64,000 nt of DNA from Symsagittifera roscoffensis (taxonomy: Eukaryota; Xenacoelomorpha; Acoela; Convolutidae), in assembly GCF_963678635.1 (NCBI RefSeq), contig NC_087066.1:18869877-18933876 (forward strand), written 5' to 3'. The notes beneath the pieces were generated by a model. It was given only the letters and a program-made list of their open reading frames with translations. It ran no database searches and had not been told where the DNA came from. Shown in pieces: positions 1 to 10,900 of this stretch; position 1 is the stretch's first letter, and every line of letters starts with the position of its first letter. Both the position numbers and the translations under genes were made by a program.

Positions 1-1990
1 TTTAAAATTTTTTTCTGACCCTTAAAATTTAATTTTCAGATTTGAGAGGATTTTTTTGATAATAAATTACAAAAAGTTAAGAATACCTGTTTATATATGG
101 AAAGAAAATTTAAACTATTACGATTGTCAGAAATTAGTAATTGGGCATATGAGCTCTTGCAGGGGAACTTTCCACAATTTTTTCTTTCCTTTGAATCCAA
201 AATCGTTGAGTCCAAAGGTTTGGAATAATAATTTGTTTCCCGAAAAAGTGAATACTTGCGAAAAAAACTATCAAAACGTTGAAAAATTCATTTTTACGAG
301 GGTCATAACAGTTTGGGTGAAAAATATCAGGAGGAGCATTCTTTACTTTTTTCTCATTGAAACTAAAAATCAGATCTGGGAGTTTGACTTTTCTGAGGCC
401 CATAAATTTGCAAAAAAGGCGAGAAATCAAAATTTTGACTTTGTGAGGACCAAAGTTTTTACTTCAAATTTTTTGGTCTCAACACAACCCATTGCACCCA
501 ATGAAACTAAAATCTCAGATTTGGGGGGGGGGGGGGAGGGGGCAGTTTTTGAGAATAGACAAAAAGTTTAAAAAAACGGCATATAAAGGAAAATTTAAGT
601 TTTCAGATGATCATAACTTTTGTGAAAAAAATCTTTGGCAGGCCGTTTATACAAACGATCTTTTCACAACCCAAAAACCAAGATTCCAAGCAAAAACCAA
701 GATTCAAGTGGTTTGTGGATGGTTTTTGGGAAAGTTTCAACGGTTTACAGAAGCGGCCGAAAAATCAAATAATTTTTCCGAGGGTCATTAATTTTTGTAA
801 ACAGAGTTTTGGCATATTCGTTTATGTAGGCAATCTTACCACAATCTGTTCCTTTAAATGAAACCAAAAACTTTTTCTTTAAGAAAAATCAAACAGTTTC
901 AAAAAACGGTATCAAAAATAGCAAAACTCAAAAAAATTGACATTTCGAGGGTCATGACTTTTCGTAAAAAGAATTTGGCGAGCCACTCTAGCAAAAGAAC
1001 TTCTCACCGTATTTTTGTTTGAAATCAATCACTCAGAATCAAAAAGTTTCCATAAATGGTCAAAAAATCTGTTTGATTGTCTTAAGGGCCATAGCTTTTG
1101 TGTGGAACAAATTGGGGGTAATCGCTCAAGCAGGGGTGCTTCCAACAACACGCACCACTCAACATAATCTAAACTCAGATTTGCGAACGCAGTTTTAGAG
1201 AGAAATCTAAAAATTTCAAAAACGGTAAAAACAAAAACAAAGTGACTTTTCCGATGGTCATAACTTTTTGTGAGAGATTTTCGGCGTAACCGCTCTGGCA
1301 TGAGAGCTTTTCACACTCTTTCTAACGATTGAAACCAAAACCTCAGATTCGAAATGATAGTTTTTGAAGAAAGTCAATAAGTTAAAAAAAGGAACAATAC
1401 ATCAGAAATTTGAGTCTTCCGATGGTCATAGTTTTGTGAAAATCTTTGGGTGTATCTGCTTATGCAGGAAAATTTCCTAAATTTGTTTTTTTCCTCGGAT
1501 TGAAAATCTCAATAATGGGAGAATATTTTTGAGAGAAGTCAAAATAAATTGTTCCAGGACTTTCTTGAGGACCATAGCTTTGCGCGTACAAAAAATTAGC
1601 TGTAAAAGCTTATGCAAAAATTATTTGGTTGAAAAACTAGGTGTTACAGCTTACACAAGAGAGCTTTCCACAACCCGATTCACCCTATGGAAACAAATAT
1701 TCTGATATGGGAGGGCATTTTGAGAAAAATTTTTAAGTTTCAAAAAATGGTCAAAAATTTTCAAAACATTGACTCTTCGGAGTGTCATTGTTTTTTGGTG
1801 TAAATAAGTGTAAACGCTTATCCGAGACAGTGTTTGACAATTCGTTCGACCCATTAAAATCAAAGTTTTTTAGTTGGGATGTTTTTTTTGGGATGATGAA
1901 AGAGAAGTCAAAAAATTTCGGAAATCGGAAAATTTATGATTGAAGAGGGAATTTCTTAAGAAAAGTCAAAAAGCGGCAAGTAGTATATGT
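1..1990. repeat. Diverged satellite array, unit about 140-175 bp
   Basis: A phrase like 'gaGGGTCATAACTTTTGTGaaaa' recurs near 298, 434, 608, 779, 945, 1084, 1253, 1421, 1567 and 1785. About 35-60 bp after many of these is a second phrase like 'CGCTTATGCAGGAGAGCTTTTCACAAC' in variant form (near 651, 811, 980, 1120, 1283, 1450, 1640, 1810). The regular alternation shows head-to-tail repetition of a single ancestral unit, now strongly diverged. Short open frames of 70-171 aa here follow repeat phase and do not look like proteins. A G-run interrupted by one A near 523-541 lies inside one unit. Confidence 0.7.
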
Positions 1991-3657
1991 TGGATGAATT
2001 CAGCCGAGTGACGGGGGTTGTTGACCACATGTATTAACATAGGCTATAGCGTATCCTTTCATCACCCTATATATTAACAATGGGAATTTCCCAATGTATT
2101 AAGATATAGGAAATAGGTTTCCCAATTTTTTAAGATACCAGTTTTCAGATGGTAAATTTCAGATTGTAAGTTTTTCTTGGACGCCGGAATTTCCCCTGTT
2201 TGGTTTATAGATTTTCCTATGTATTAGAAAAACATTGTAGGGAATGAAGAACTCATCAAGATAGGAAAACGGTTTTCTAATGTATTCAGATAGGGAATGG
2301 CAAGGTTTCAGATGGTAAGATGGTAAGTTTCGAAAAAAACTTGGCGCCCGATTTTTTTGGAGCTTGATTTTGTCGATACTTGCTTTTCTTAGCTAATTTC
2401 TACACTTTTTGATTGGTAAGGGCTATCTTGTCTCACAAAACTTGGGTATGGCAAGTTTCAGAAAACACATTGCAAATACATTTTTATCTCGAAAAACTTT
2501 TTTATCGTGAACAATCAAAAAAATAAATGGATGGTAAGATCCGAAAAAATTCTTTGATACTTTCGTTAGTTTTACCCTAAATACAGTTTTATCTTGAAAA
2601 AAATTTTCAGTTTGGTAGTTTAGAGTATGGGATCACAAACTCGTATATCACAGAGCAATTTTTTTGTCGAAAGAGCTTTTAAATACTTATTTCATCATAT
2701 TTATATTCCCTCAGGTTATCTGGAGAAAATGACAAGATGCGATTATCTTTAATAGGTTAATTATTCCACTCCACGAATTATCAGGGGTTATTTGGCAGCT
2801 CTTCTTTGTTGATTCTTTTTATATCCCACTTTTATTCCCCACTTTTATCTTTTATTCCCCAAGTTATCTGGAGAAAGAAGGACAGCTCCGTTATTCTTAT
2901 TAATTTTATGACTTATTTTATCTTTTTCTACATAAATATGCCATGATCACATGACCAATGCATATTAGCAGTTCCTTATAGTGTTAATGAAGCGTGAATT
3001 ACTTTCTTCAGAGATTTTAAAATTTTACAGAGATCTTCGAAAATTTTAACTCATAAAAAAATTGAAATATATCCAGTCAAAACAGAATGAACGTTTCATT
3101 GGAACTAAGATAAAAAGCTGCAAGAGTTTTATCTGTTTCGACCAGTCGGATGTTTTTAACTAGTTCTCAATTTTACCTCAATATGTTTATTTATTCTGTC
3201 ATGTTTTTGCAACGATTAATTTCATTTCTCTTTTATCACTTTGTCTTAAATCTTTCAATTTGTTTTTCTTCGATTTCTGAAATGTTCCAAGAGTTATCAC
3301 CCAGTTTTGTCCATTGCTATACCCTATGGAAATCTACACTGAGAAAGATATAGCTAATAACTTTTTTTTGTGTCTGATGTTTTTGTATCATATTTTTTTC
3401 TATTTTTCTCAGAGTAAACTTTTAGGAAGATTATACAATTTATTAGAAGTTGGTTACAATTTTCTTCAATTTATCTATTCTATCGTTATTTCTGTCTTTG
3501 ATCCAAGTTTCTGAACAAAAAGTTAGTTGCTAAGATGCATTTTGTAAAAAATTAAGGAATTTAAAGAACTAACATACATAAATAAAAAAAACAATTCACT
3601 TCAATTTAAAGTAAATTTACTGCAAAAATTTACATTTACAAATAAAAAAATGGAATT
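1991..3657. other. No gene recognised; degenerate AT-rich sequence
   Basis: 2,030-2,330 holds several loose repeats of 'TATTAAGATAGG', 'GGTTTCC' and 'CAGATGGTAAG'. 2,690-2,890 has a two-copy phrase 'TTATCTGGAGAAA' set in 'TATTCCC' context. Short open frames at 3,150-3,514 are Phe/Leu-rich readings of T-rich DNA and I do not accept them as genes. This is probably old repeat debris next to the satellite. Confidence 0.4.
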
Positions 3658-4080
3658 TTACTTAAATTTATTGATAAAACTCAAACCATGAACATCATGA
3701 CATTATTCAATTTCTTCTGTAAGAGTTTTAAAAAAATGCTGAATAAATTACGTAGCTGAATCAGTTTTTTGTTACTTTCGAGGAACCATTCGTCGATACT
3801 TTTTGTCAAAAAGAAGCAAGTTGATATCTTTCTAATTCAAGCAAAGAATCATCAAAGTAGTAACTTTTATCCAGTCGAGCAATCATGATCCAATGTTTTC
3901 CTCTATCCTTGCTTGGGCTGAGTTAACAACTGCAAAATAATGTTTTGTTAGTTGAGTTACTTTATCAGTAGGGTAAGATCCCATGTGCTTGCACCTGAGC
4001 TCAAGAATTCTTTCAATAATTTGCAGAAGTGAAAAATTATCCATATCTGCAATTGTAAGCTGATTTACATCAAAAAACAA
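3658..4080 (-). pseudogene. Adenain-type cysteine protease remnant of a Polinton/Maverick
   Basis: Read right to left, the first frame (4,080 to 3,883, start at ATG 4,080) gives 65 residues ending at a stop. A +1 frame change just before it restores a protein-like reading 'HWIMIARLDKSYYFDDSL' (His codon at 3,893-3,895), followed by 'KKYRRMVPRK' and ending in 'LSFINKFK' and TAA at 3,658-3,660. HW followed some residues later by an aromatic-DSL block is the His/acid part of adenovirus-like (Ulp1/C5) proteases found in Polintons, where they mature capsid proteins. The expected Cys-Gly-Phe segment after 'KTDS' is lost, and two further in-frame stops are present, so it cannot be active. It lies downstream of a capsid remnant on the same strand, which supports the element identity. 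The family assignment rests on recognition, not on a search. Confidence 0.6.
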
Positions 4081-4387
4081 AAAAAATTGATAGTTTGATA
4101 GAGCATTTAGGATAAAAAAAGAAAGATTAATGACTTACATTCATTTAGGTTTCGAATCAACAGAGTTCCATACACAAGCATTATTTAGTGGACCATGATT
4201 GTTGAAGACTGTTTTACAGTCTAGATTGAAGAAATGGGGCGGGTTTTCAATTAAGCAGCATTCATACTACATTTTTTCTGGAGGTTTAGCTTGAAGAAAA
4301 ACAAAATAGAGAGTACGGAGACAATAACGATGGAAATCCCCAAAAAAGTTAAAAATTTTATAGGAACCTGAAAACTGAAAAAAAAAA
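4081..4387 (-). other. Gap between Polinton capsid and protease remnants, possible small membrane ORF
   Basis: Read on the minus strand, 4,367 to 4,251 encodes about 39 codons, strongly hydrophobic, with a 'GISIVIVSVLSILFFF' stretch that could be one membrane span, then a stop. It has no ATG start of its own and follows a TTTCAG that resembles an intron 3' end. A second short protein-like phrase 'NNACVWNSVDSKPK' follows near 4,150-4,190. They may be remnants of a small virion gene between capsid and protease, or chance. Confidence 0.2.
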
Positions 4388-5124
4388 TGTTTTAGCGACT
4401 GTTCCGAGTTTGTCAATTTGAATGTTTGATAGTTTTTCTCCCAAGACTATCACTTCCGTTATGTAATGATGAGGGTTCTTGCTATGTAATTGTAATGAGC
4501 AGGTTCCCTTTCCAGATTGCATTGCAAGTATTGATGATTAGGTTCAGCTACTAAAATTCTTCTAGTAAAAAGCGATTAATCAACAATTTTTAGATTAACA
4601 TTTGGAGTATCAGATAGCATATAAAATTTAGGTCTGACTCAAATAAGTTTCATTCAAATAGGTTTTTGGTAGTAATAATTTTTCACAAGTAAAAAATCAA
4701 TGGCAAGTCTGCCATTAGTGAAAAAGTTATCCCTGATCCTAAAGAGTTTGCTCTATCAGTGAACGGGCACATATCATAAGCTTCCGGATGTTCTTCAAAA
4801 CTAAATCCATGACAAGCAAGTATTCCTTTACTACTCACTGCCGACGAGTTGAATTCGTACAATATTTGTGCTTTATGGGAATATAATCCCTTGGCGTTGT
4901 AGAACATATCTATTCTTGCAAGAAAACGTTTTTTAAGTGCTTAAAACTCAATGATTATTTATTCCAATAATACAACGTTGTAGTATGCTTGTGGAATATT
5001 CAAACAAGTAACTGGTTCATGATCTTTTGCGCATAATCCGCTTGCTGTTTTGACTTCCATCCATTCAATCAGAACGAGTCACTTTTTTGGTGAAGAGTTG
5101 GAAGAGCTGAACAACTTGATTCAT
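4388..5124 (-). pseudogene. Polinton/Maverick major capsid protein remnant (F54H12.2-like)
   Basis: On the minus strand, starting from a possible ATG at 5,124, three frames together give blocks in the order expected for the Polinton double-jelly-roll major capsid family: 'WMEVKTASGLCAKDHEPVTC' (about 5,050-4,995), 'YNAKGLYSHKAQI...ACHGFSFEEHPEAYDMCPFTDRANSLG' (4,907-4,740), 'RPKFYMLSDTPNVNLKIVD' (4,650-4,575), 'LFTRRILVAEPNHQYLQ' (4,572-4,520), and the C-terminal 'VIVLGEKLSNIQIDKLGTVAKT' (4,450-4,388). At least one frameshift and two in-frame stops are visible. Several hundred residues between the last two blocks are missing at about 4,455. The intact family is roughly 450-500 residues, so this is a small decayed fragment. 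The match to the annotated nematode F54H12.2-like family is from memory but covers several separate blocks. Confidence 0.75.
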
Positions 5125-8100
5125 TACGTGCAAAGAAATTGACAGGAAATGAACGTTTTCAATATCTTAGAATAATTTTACATTTTTTTTTCAAGATAGG
5201 TTTGCCGCTGAATTATATTACATGAACAAAAAGACTGTAAAAATTAGTTCTCAAATCAAAACGGCGTCAAATAGAATTGGATATAAAACTTAACAGAGTT
5301 CCGGGATTCCGGGTTTTCTACGATTACCGGCTTTACAAAACGTATCATACTATTTCAAAGCTCATTAAACTTTTTTTGTATTGATTTGAAGAAAATTTTG
5401 TAATTGTTATCATATTGTTATCGTTTTTGATCTGAGAAAATGGATCAAAATTGTTTATGAGGAAAACTTGACTGAGCTCGAATGAAAAAGTCCAGACATC
5501 AAACTAAAATTTGATCACATCTGAAAATTTTCCTGAAAAAATTTGAAATTTTTCAGTAGCTTGTCAATTTGAAAAATTTTTAGGCAGCTCAATTTTATCA
5601 TTAGCTTCAGAAATTTCAAAAGTCTAACTTGTTCGTTTCATTTCGCTGCTATTTATTTGATTTTATGAAAAGTATCGCTCAATTTTAACTTTTAAAATTA
5701 TTCGAAATCTAATATCAACAAAACCAGTGAAACTAAAGCTCGAACCTCAAGATTTTTTGAACAAGTCTTGTGTGTTAGCTGAAAGTTTATATCTTTAATT
5801 ACTCAAATATTTTTTAACAACTTTTATTTGAAATTAATCAAAGACAATTTTTTTTGCAGAGACGCAAATACAGTCTTGAAAACTTGAATATTCAAAAATA
5901 TAATCTGCTGGCCAGCCTATTTCTACGGAGAAGTCTGACAATTTGATTCCCGGAAAATGTTGGCACAAGATTGAAACCTTCAATGGCACTCCGATATAGG
6001 AGTATTTGCATTGAAGGCTTGTAAAAGTGGTATTAAAAAACTTAAAACTTTACGCTTAAAATTGTTCTGGAGCATCGGCAGTAAACTCTATTGTTACGTT
6101 TTGTGATGTTCTGAAACGTATGCTGCCAGTTATTTAAATGGTTTTTCTGCTAATTTTCATGAGGTACTTGATTTGAAATAAAAAAGGTGTATTTTAGTTA
6201 TTTTCGCGCTGAAGGGTACTTTAGGCCACCAGTAAATTGTTTCAAGCGAGCTAGTGTCAAACATGCTACTTAATTTTTTAATTAAGAAAATTCAAAAAGT
6301 TATAAATGATACAAACCCCAAACCACTAAATGTGCTCCAGTTGAAAAGTCGGTGCTTGTTTTGGCTTATTTTGCCTCACGCGAAGTTAGATGAAAATTGA
6401 ATTTGCGTGGTACATTTTTCTTATAAAAAAACTTTTGCAAAATATGTCTGATTCATATTTGATGATTGCTGCAAAGTTTGAAATGTTTTTTCTAGAACAA
6501 TGAAATAAAACACACTTAGCAGAAAAAGCCACGGTTTAGTGTGAAACATTTTGCAAATTCAGTGTTTTGTTCGATTTATTAATTTTTTTTCTGATTACAT
6601 AGGCAAAAACTTATCGTCTATCCGATTTTATGCAAAATTTTTGATACTGCTTGGGTCAATTTGGTCACTGTGCAGCTGTTGATTATATTTTGTAAATTTC
6701 AATCAAACTAGTTTCGTATTGAATTTTATAGCCACCTTCAAATTACAATTACTAATTTTTCAGGTTTTGTTTTTTTAATCTCAAGGATTTTCTGTCCTAG
6801 TGATTGATTATTTAGCCAAATTCAATAAAAAATTTTGCCAAAAAAGCGCAATAAGACAGCTCTTTGTTTTGTCAAAGAAATTGCATGCAAAGTGCAGTAA
6901 TCACGTCAAGTTCATCGTCAATTAAGGAGATTAGAAAACGCAAATCTATGACTTTAAGATTTATACAATAGTTTTGAAAACAACCTTAAAAATTTTTTTG
7001 TCAGCATTTGTTTTCCCGATTAAACCAAGTTGTTTGATCTACACTGGAAAAATTAATTAAAAAACTTATTCACAATATCAATTGAGTCAGGTAACTATAC
7101 TCAGATTTGCTTTCAAGTGTTTGTCCTCCCGATTGATATTTGTTGTATAAAAAGAAAACGCAACTCAGAGAAAAAAGACAAAAGTAAGTTCTGTTTCCGA
7201 AAAAGGCGAATTGGTAGTCTATGACGCGAAACAGTGTTCTTTTTTGATGTTTTTGGATACTGTGAGAGAGGCAGTGAGCTAAAATCGCAAAATTTACGGA
7301 AAATTTCAAACTCATTAGTGCTTATTGGTATGAGAAATGAAAACATAAGTATAGGCAACTTTATTTGGTCGGTGCTTACACGCTGAATGAAAAAAGATAC
7401 GATCAAAAACATTCGTAGAGAACGTAAGAATTTAGGAGCGCAAAACTTATCAAGTGTAAAATTAGGGTTCTAATCACATAAAAGACTGTTTTTATTTTCA
7501 ATTTGAACAATTTCTAATTGAGTTTTAAATTTTTTACGCAGACGATTAGAATTACTATTGAGTTCTAGAACATAAGCATTTGAGAGAGTAAAATTTTTTT
7601 CAAGAAAAATTTCATGCCATTGCAAAACATAGATGCAGATAAAAAAAAAACCTGAGTCTTTTGAAAAGTTTTCTAGCTCAAGTTTTGATAACTTCATATA
7701 GTGTACATCTAATCGTTTGCTCTTTAGCTTTTAAAAAACTCAGTTGGAATTTAGATTTTTTTGTCCAAAAATTAGCAACAAAATATGCATCATAGAGGGT
7801 AAGTCCGAGTATAGCGCTTAATTTTGTCCAATTAGTGTCACTTTTTTGCTTTTAGGTCAACTTCAATTTATCGTTTAACATATTCTACATGAAGTTCATG
7901 TTGGAGGTGTGCTTAACCACGATGAGACATGATTCTACTTTGCATTCCAGTTTTATCATCATTTTTGTGGTAATATGATTTGTATATCAAAACTTTTTAA
8001 TGAGTAAAAATAATATAATTTTTGATAAGTTTACTTTTAAGTTTTTTCATAATTTGAGTCAAAGAACCCTAGATTAGTAATTTACGCCGGTATTTAAAAT

Positions 8101-8302
8101 TTTAATCCGTTATTTTGATTTGATTGCAAGCTTAATTGGAAGTTAATAAAATAGTAAAGTTAATTTTAGGAGGTTTGGCAAAAAACCATTGCGATAGCTA
8201 TGGCCGTTTTGGACAGAAAGTATCTTTTTTGAAATTGTTTAAATTGATTAAAAAATAGCCATGTAAAAACTCGCCGGTTATGTCGGTAGTCAAAAGAGCC
8301 CA
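5125..8302. other. 3.2-kb stretch without recognisable gene
   Basis: I checked both strands for polymerase B, integrase, packaging ATPase or minor capsid blocks that would extend the Polinton and found none. The longest open frames (minus strand 7,113-7,412 and 7,470-7,697, 75-99 aa) are Phe/Leu/Ser/Asn-rich with no motif. They may be decayed coding DNA but carry no support. The base composition here is balanced between strands, unlike the A-rich, G-poor plus strand to the right of 8,303. Confidence 0.45.
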
Positions 8303-8664
8303 TAGGAAACAGTTGTAACTAAATATTTAATATATACAATTACATTCTTGATAACTATTACTGTAAAATACTTAGAACTAACCAATCATGATCCTTGACT
8401 AAAACCTACAATAGTTTGTAAGGCTGAAACTATTTATAGTTTCAGCCAGATAGAAAAAAAAATTTACAGTTGCTTTTCCTTTAACCTCTCAGAATACCAG
8501 TTTATAAGATCTATTGAGCAAAGGAAATATATGAGAAGGACTAGGATTGGTTTTAGACTACGAAGCTACACGAAATTATCAGGTCTAATAATGATAACGT
8601 GACAAGCAGACGGTGAATTTATTCATGATTACTCTATGAGAAAGCCACCCCGGACTTAAACTCA
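8303..8664 (+). repeat. 5' LTR of copy W
   Basis: About 362 bp aligning with the 411-bp LTRs of copy X. Shared blocks are 'AACCAATCATGATCC' (8,379), the GGCTGAAACTA hairpin (8,422-8,447), 'TAACCTCTC', 'ACCAGTTTATAAGATCTATTGAGC', 'GACAAGCAGACGGTG' and the end 'AACTCA' followed by the primer-site-like 'TTTGATGCGACC'. Start and end are set by alignment to the bounded X LTRs (TG...CA); the start here reads TAGG, so it is mutated. Confidence 0.65.
8422..8447 (+). other. LTR hairpin, W version
   Basis: Perfect 11-bp stem GGCTGAAACTA / TAGTTTCAGCC with a TTTA loop. The stem differs from the X and Y hairpins at several positions, but both arms change together. Function is unknown; a role in RNA 3' end formation or packaging is a guess. 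Confidence 0.65.
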
Positions 8665-10900
8665 TTTGATGCGACCAAACAAAACTCGAGCAGACCTTAG
8701 AAAATACAAATATAGAATAGACAAATTAGATCAGAAACAAGCAACAAATTGACAAATCGAATCTAAAAAACAGCACGACTACAACGATGATTCATTTACA
8801 AATTTGATTATGCAGTAAATTTCCATTCCTCAAATGGACTGCAATAAATATAGCGAGCTGTAAATTCGTTTTCGAAGCCATTTGTTTTATTGCAATGCAT
8901 ATTTCTTATCATATATAATTACCTAGCCAACGACAAAACCTTCTTAAACCTAAAAACTTCAAACCTGTAACTTTGTAGAAAACTTTAAAAGTTAATGAAA
9001 AAAAAAATATTTTAAAAAATTTGTTTATAAAAAAAAATTTCAATACTTTAAAAAAACTATATAAAGTTTTTTGCTTCACGTGGACGGTTGTTTTTTGTTA
9101 ATGTTCCTCTTCGCCTGAATCAAACAACAACAATTTTAAACGACCAACTGAAACTCATTTCAAGATCGTCAAGACCTTTCTTGGATCTCTACACATCCTT
9201 AAATCATTGAATTTTCATTAGTTTGTCGTGGCCTCTGCTTGTTCAAAGTAAACCTTAACTTTATTCAGTTAAAACTAGATCGGCAAGGCTAGTCTTAGAT
9301 CTCTAAACGTAAATCTTTTTTATAGATCCTAAATCTTCATTCAAAAATTTCTTTCGAACTTAAAAATTTATGGGCTCAAGGTTTTCCTTGGATCACCTAA
9401 TAATCTTCTCCTAACCTCTTAAAATAATGTCTAACACCCTCAAACATCAATTCGCTTCCCAACCCTTTTACATGACCAACTTATAGATGAGTTTTTCAAA
9501 CCAACTAACCTTTCAGATTCAACTAAAAAGCGTAACTTCGGTTTCTCATCTTTCACTTGAAACCTACATTTTAATTGATCTAGAAAAAATTTTAGAACTA
9601 GTAAGATCTATTTTAGTACCTAGCCTCAAACTTGTATTCTAATTATACCAAAACCTCTTGGATTGCTTTACAATTCTCCAACCACTGACCTCAAATCAAA
9701 CTCCTTTCAAGTAAAACTAATTTTACTTAAAAGTAAAGAACGTCACATTTGTTTGAGAGCATTAAAAAATCATTCTAACGAGTTGATATAACCTCCCCTT
9801 AGCATATCTTGCCACAATAATTTACCCCAAAGATAAGAATAAGCTCACAAAAATTGTAAGAACCAACAGTTTAAGAAAAATAACTTGAGGTCTGGGTTTT
9901 GCATCAATCATCCTACCACTCATATCAAAAGTTAGTTTGGGAACTAAGCAAGCAATTTTTTTAATTGGCCAATTAAGATTCTAGATACGACCTTGTTATT
10001 ACACCAAACAAACTAAAATCAGACTATATCACATCAAAAAAGCAAACAAAACAAAAATCTATAGTTTCTAAAAAGAATCAAAATATAAATTCTCGTTTTT
10101 GCAGAATACAAAACGCTGAACAACCATACAACAAATTGAAATGCTTGGAGATAAAAACACGACAAAAACGAACCGGTTGACAATCATCGATATTTTTCCG
10201 AATTTGAAACTACAACAGCATTATGAACAAAAAGGAAAACACAGAGTAAAAAACACTTATAAACGAAAACCAGTAAGAATATGTAACAAAAAAAACCAAA
10301 AAAACACATTGAAAACTATACACTAACCGTTATACAAAACAAAAAAAAGTTCAAAACGACAAAAGTTTTGACAATTACTCCCATTTGTCATTGATACAAT
10401 AAATTGGCCATAAAATGGACAAGTCCAATTTTGCCGTAACTTGATAGTAAATTTGTTTCAAAAGTTTTCCAGAAGGAAAATTAAGAAGATAAGTTTTATA
10501 TAACTGCTTGTCGGGTAGCAGCAACATGAGCTTATTTTAGGTACATTCACTAATGAGTTCTTACGACCGAATCCAATCAACCAAATATCACCACTTCGAA
10601 ATCAAACAGATGAAAACAAATTAGATTTCTTAAAAATTTTACGGGTGTTATCAAAATTACTCAACATCAAAACTTACAAAAAGCAAGCTCAATATTCACA
10701 AATGATTTATTCGCCAGCATTTAATGTTATGTTTCAAAATTAAATACCAATCAAACATTTTTTTATCATAACTACAAACACTTCGGCACTAAAAAGTAGT
10801 AAGGAAAGTTATTCTGTTTCCGCAATTTTAGAATCAATCCGCAAAATACAGAGATTTCACAAATCGTGAAAATTGAATTACAAAGAATACTAGCATGGTT
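8665..10900 (+). other. Long leader of copy W
   Basis: Untranslated region between LTR and gag. It contains the primer-site-like GATGCGACC just after the LTR and three copies of an imperfect palindrome of the type GATCxxCAAGGnnnTCCTTGGATC (9,164-9,187; 9,278-9,301; 9,374-9,394). It also has the phrase 'CTAACACCCTCAAACATCAATTC...CAACCC', found in the leaders of the other copies. A 61-codon Lys/Asn-rich frame at 10,141-10,326 lies where ORF1 sits in the other copies, but I cannot align it with confidence. Confidence 0.5.

Noticed and set aside
523-541. G-run as telomeric or regulatory G-quadruplex
   Set aside because: A single run inside one satellite unit, not repeated in neighbours.
3150-3514. 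Phe/Leu-rich plus-strand frames as membrane protein gene
   Set aside because: T-rich DNA gives such readings by chance; no second copy and no motif.
3840-3870. YFDD on the minus strand as a reverse transcriptase active site
   Set aside because: Context is HWIMIARLDK.YYFDDSL, an adenain-like protease arrangement next to a Polinton capsid; no other RT motif nearby.
7113-7697. Minus-strand frames of 75-99 codons as possible host or Polinton genes
   Set aside because: No motif, biased composition, no neighbouring support.
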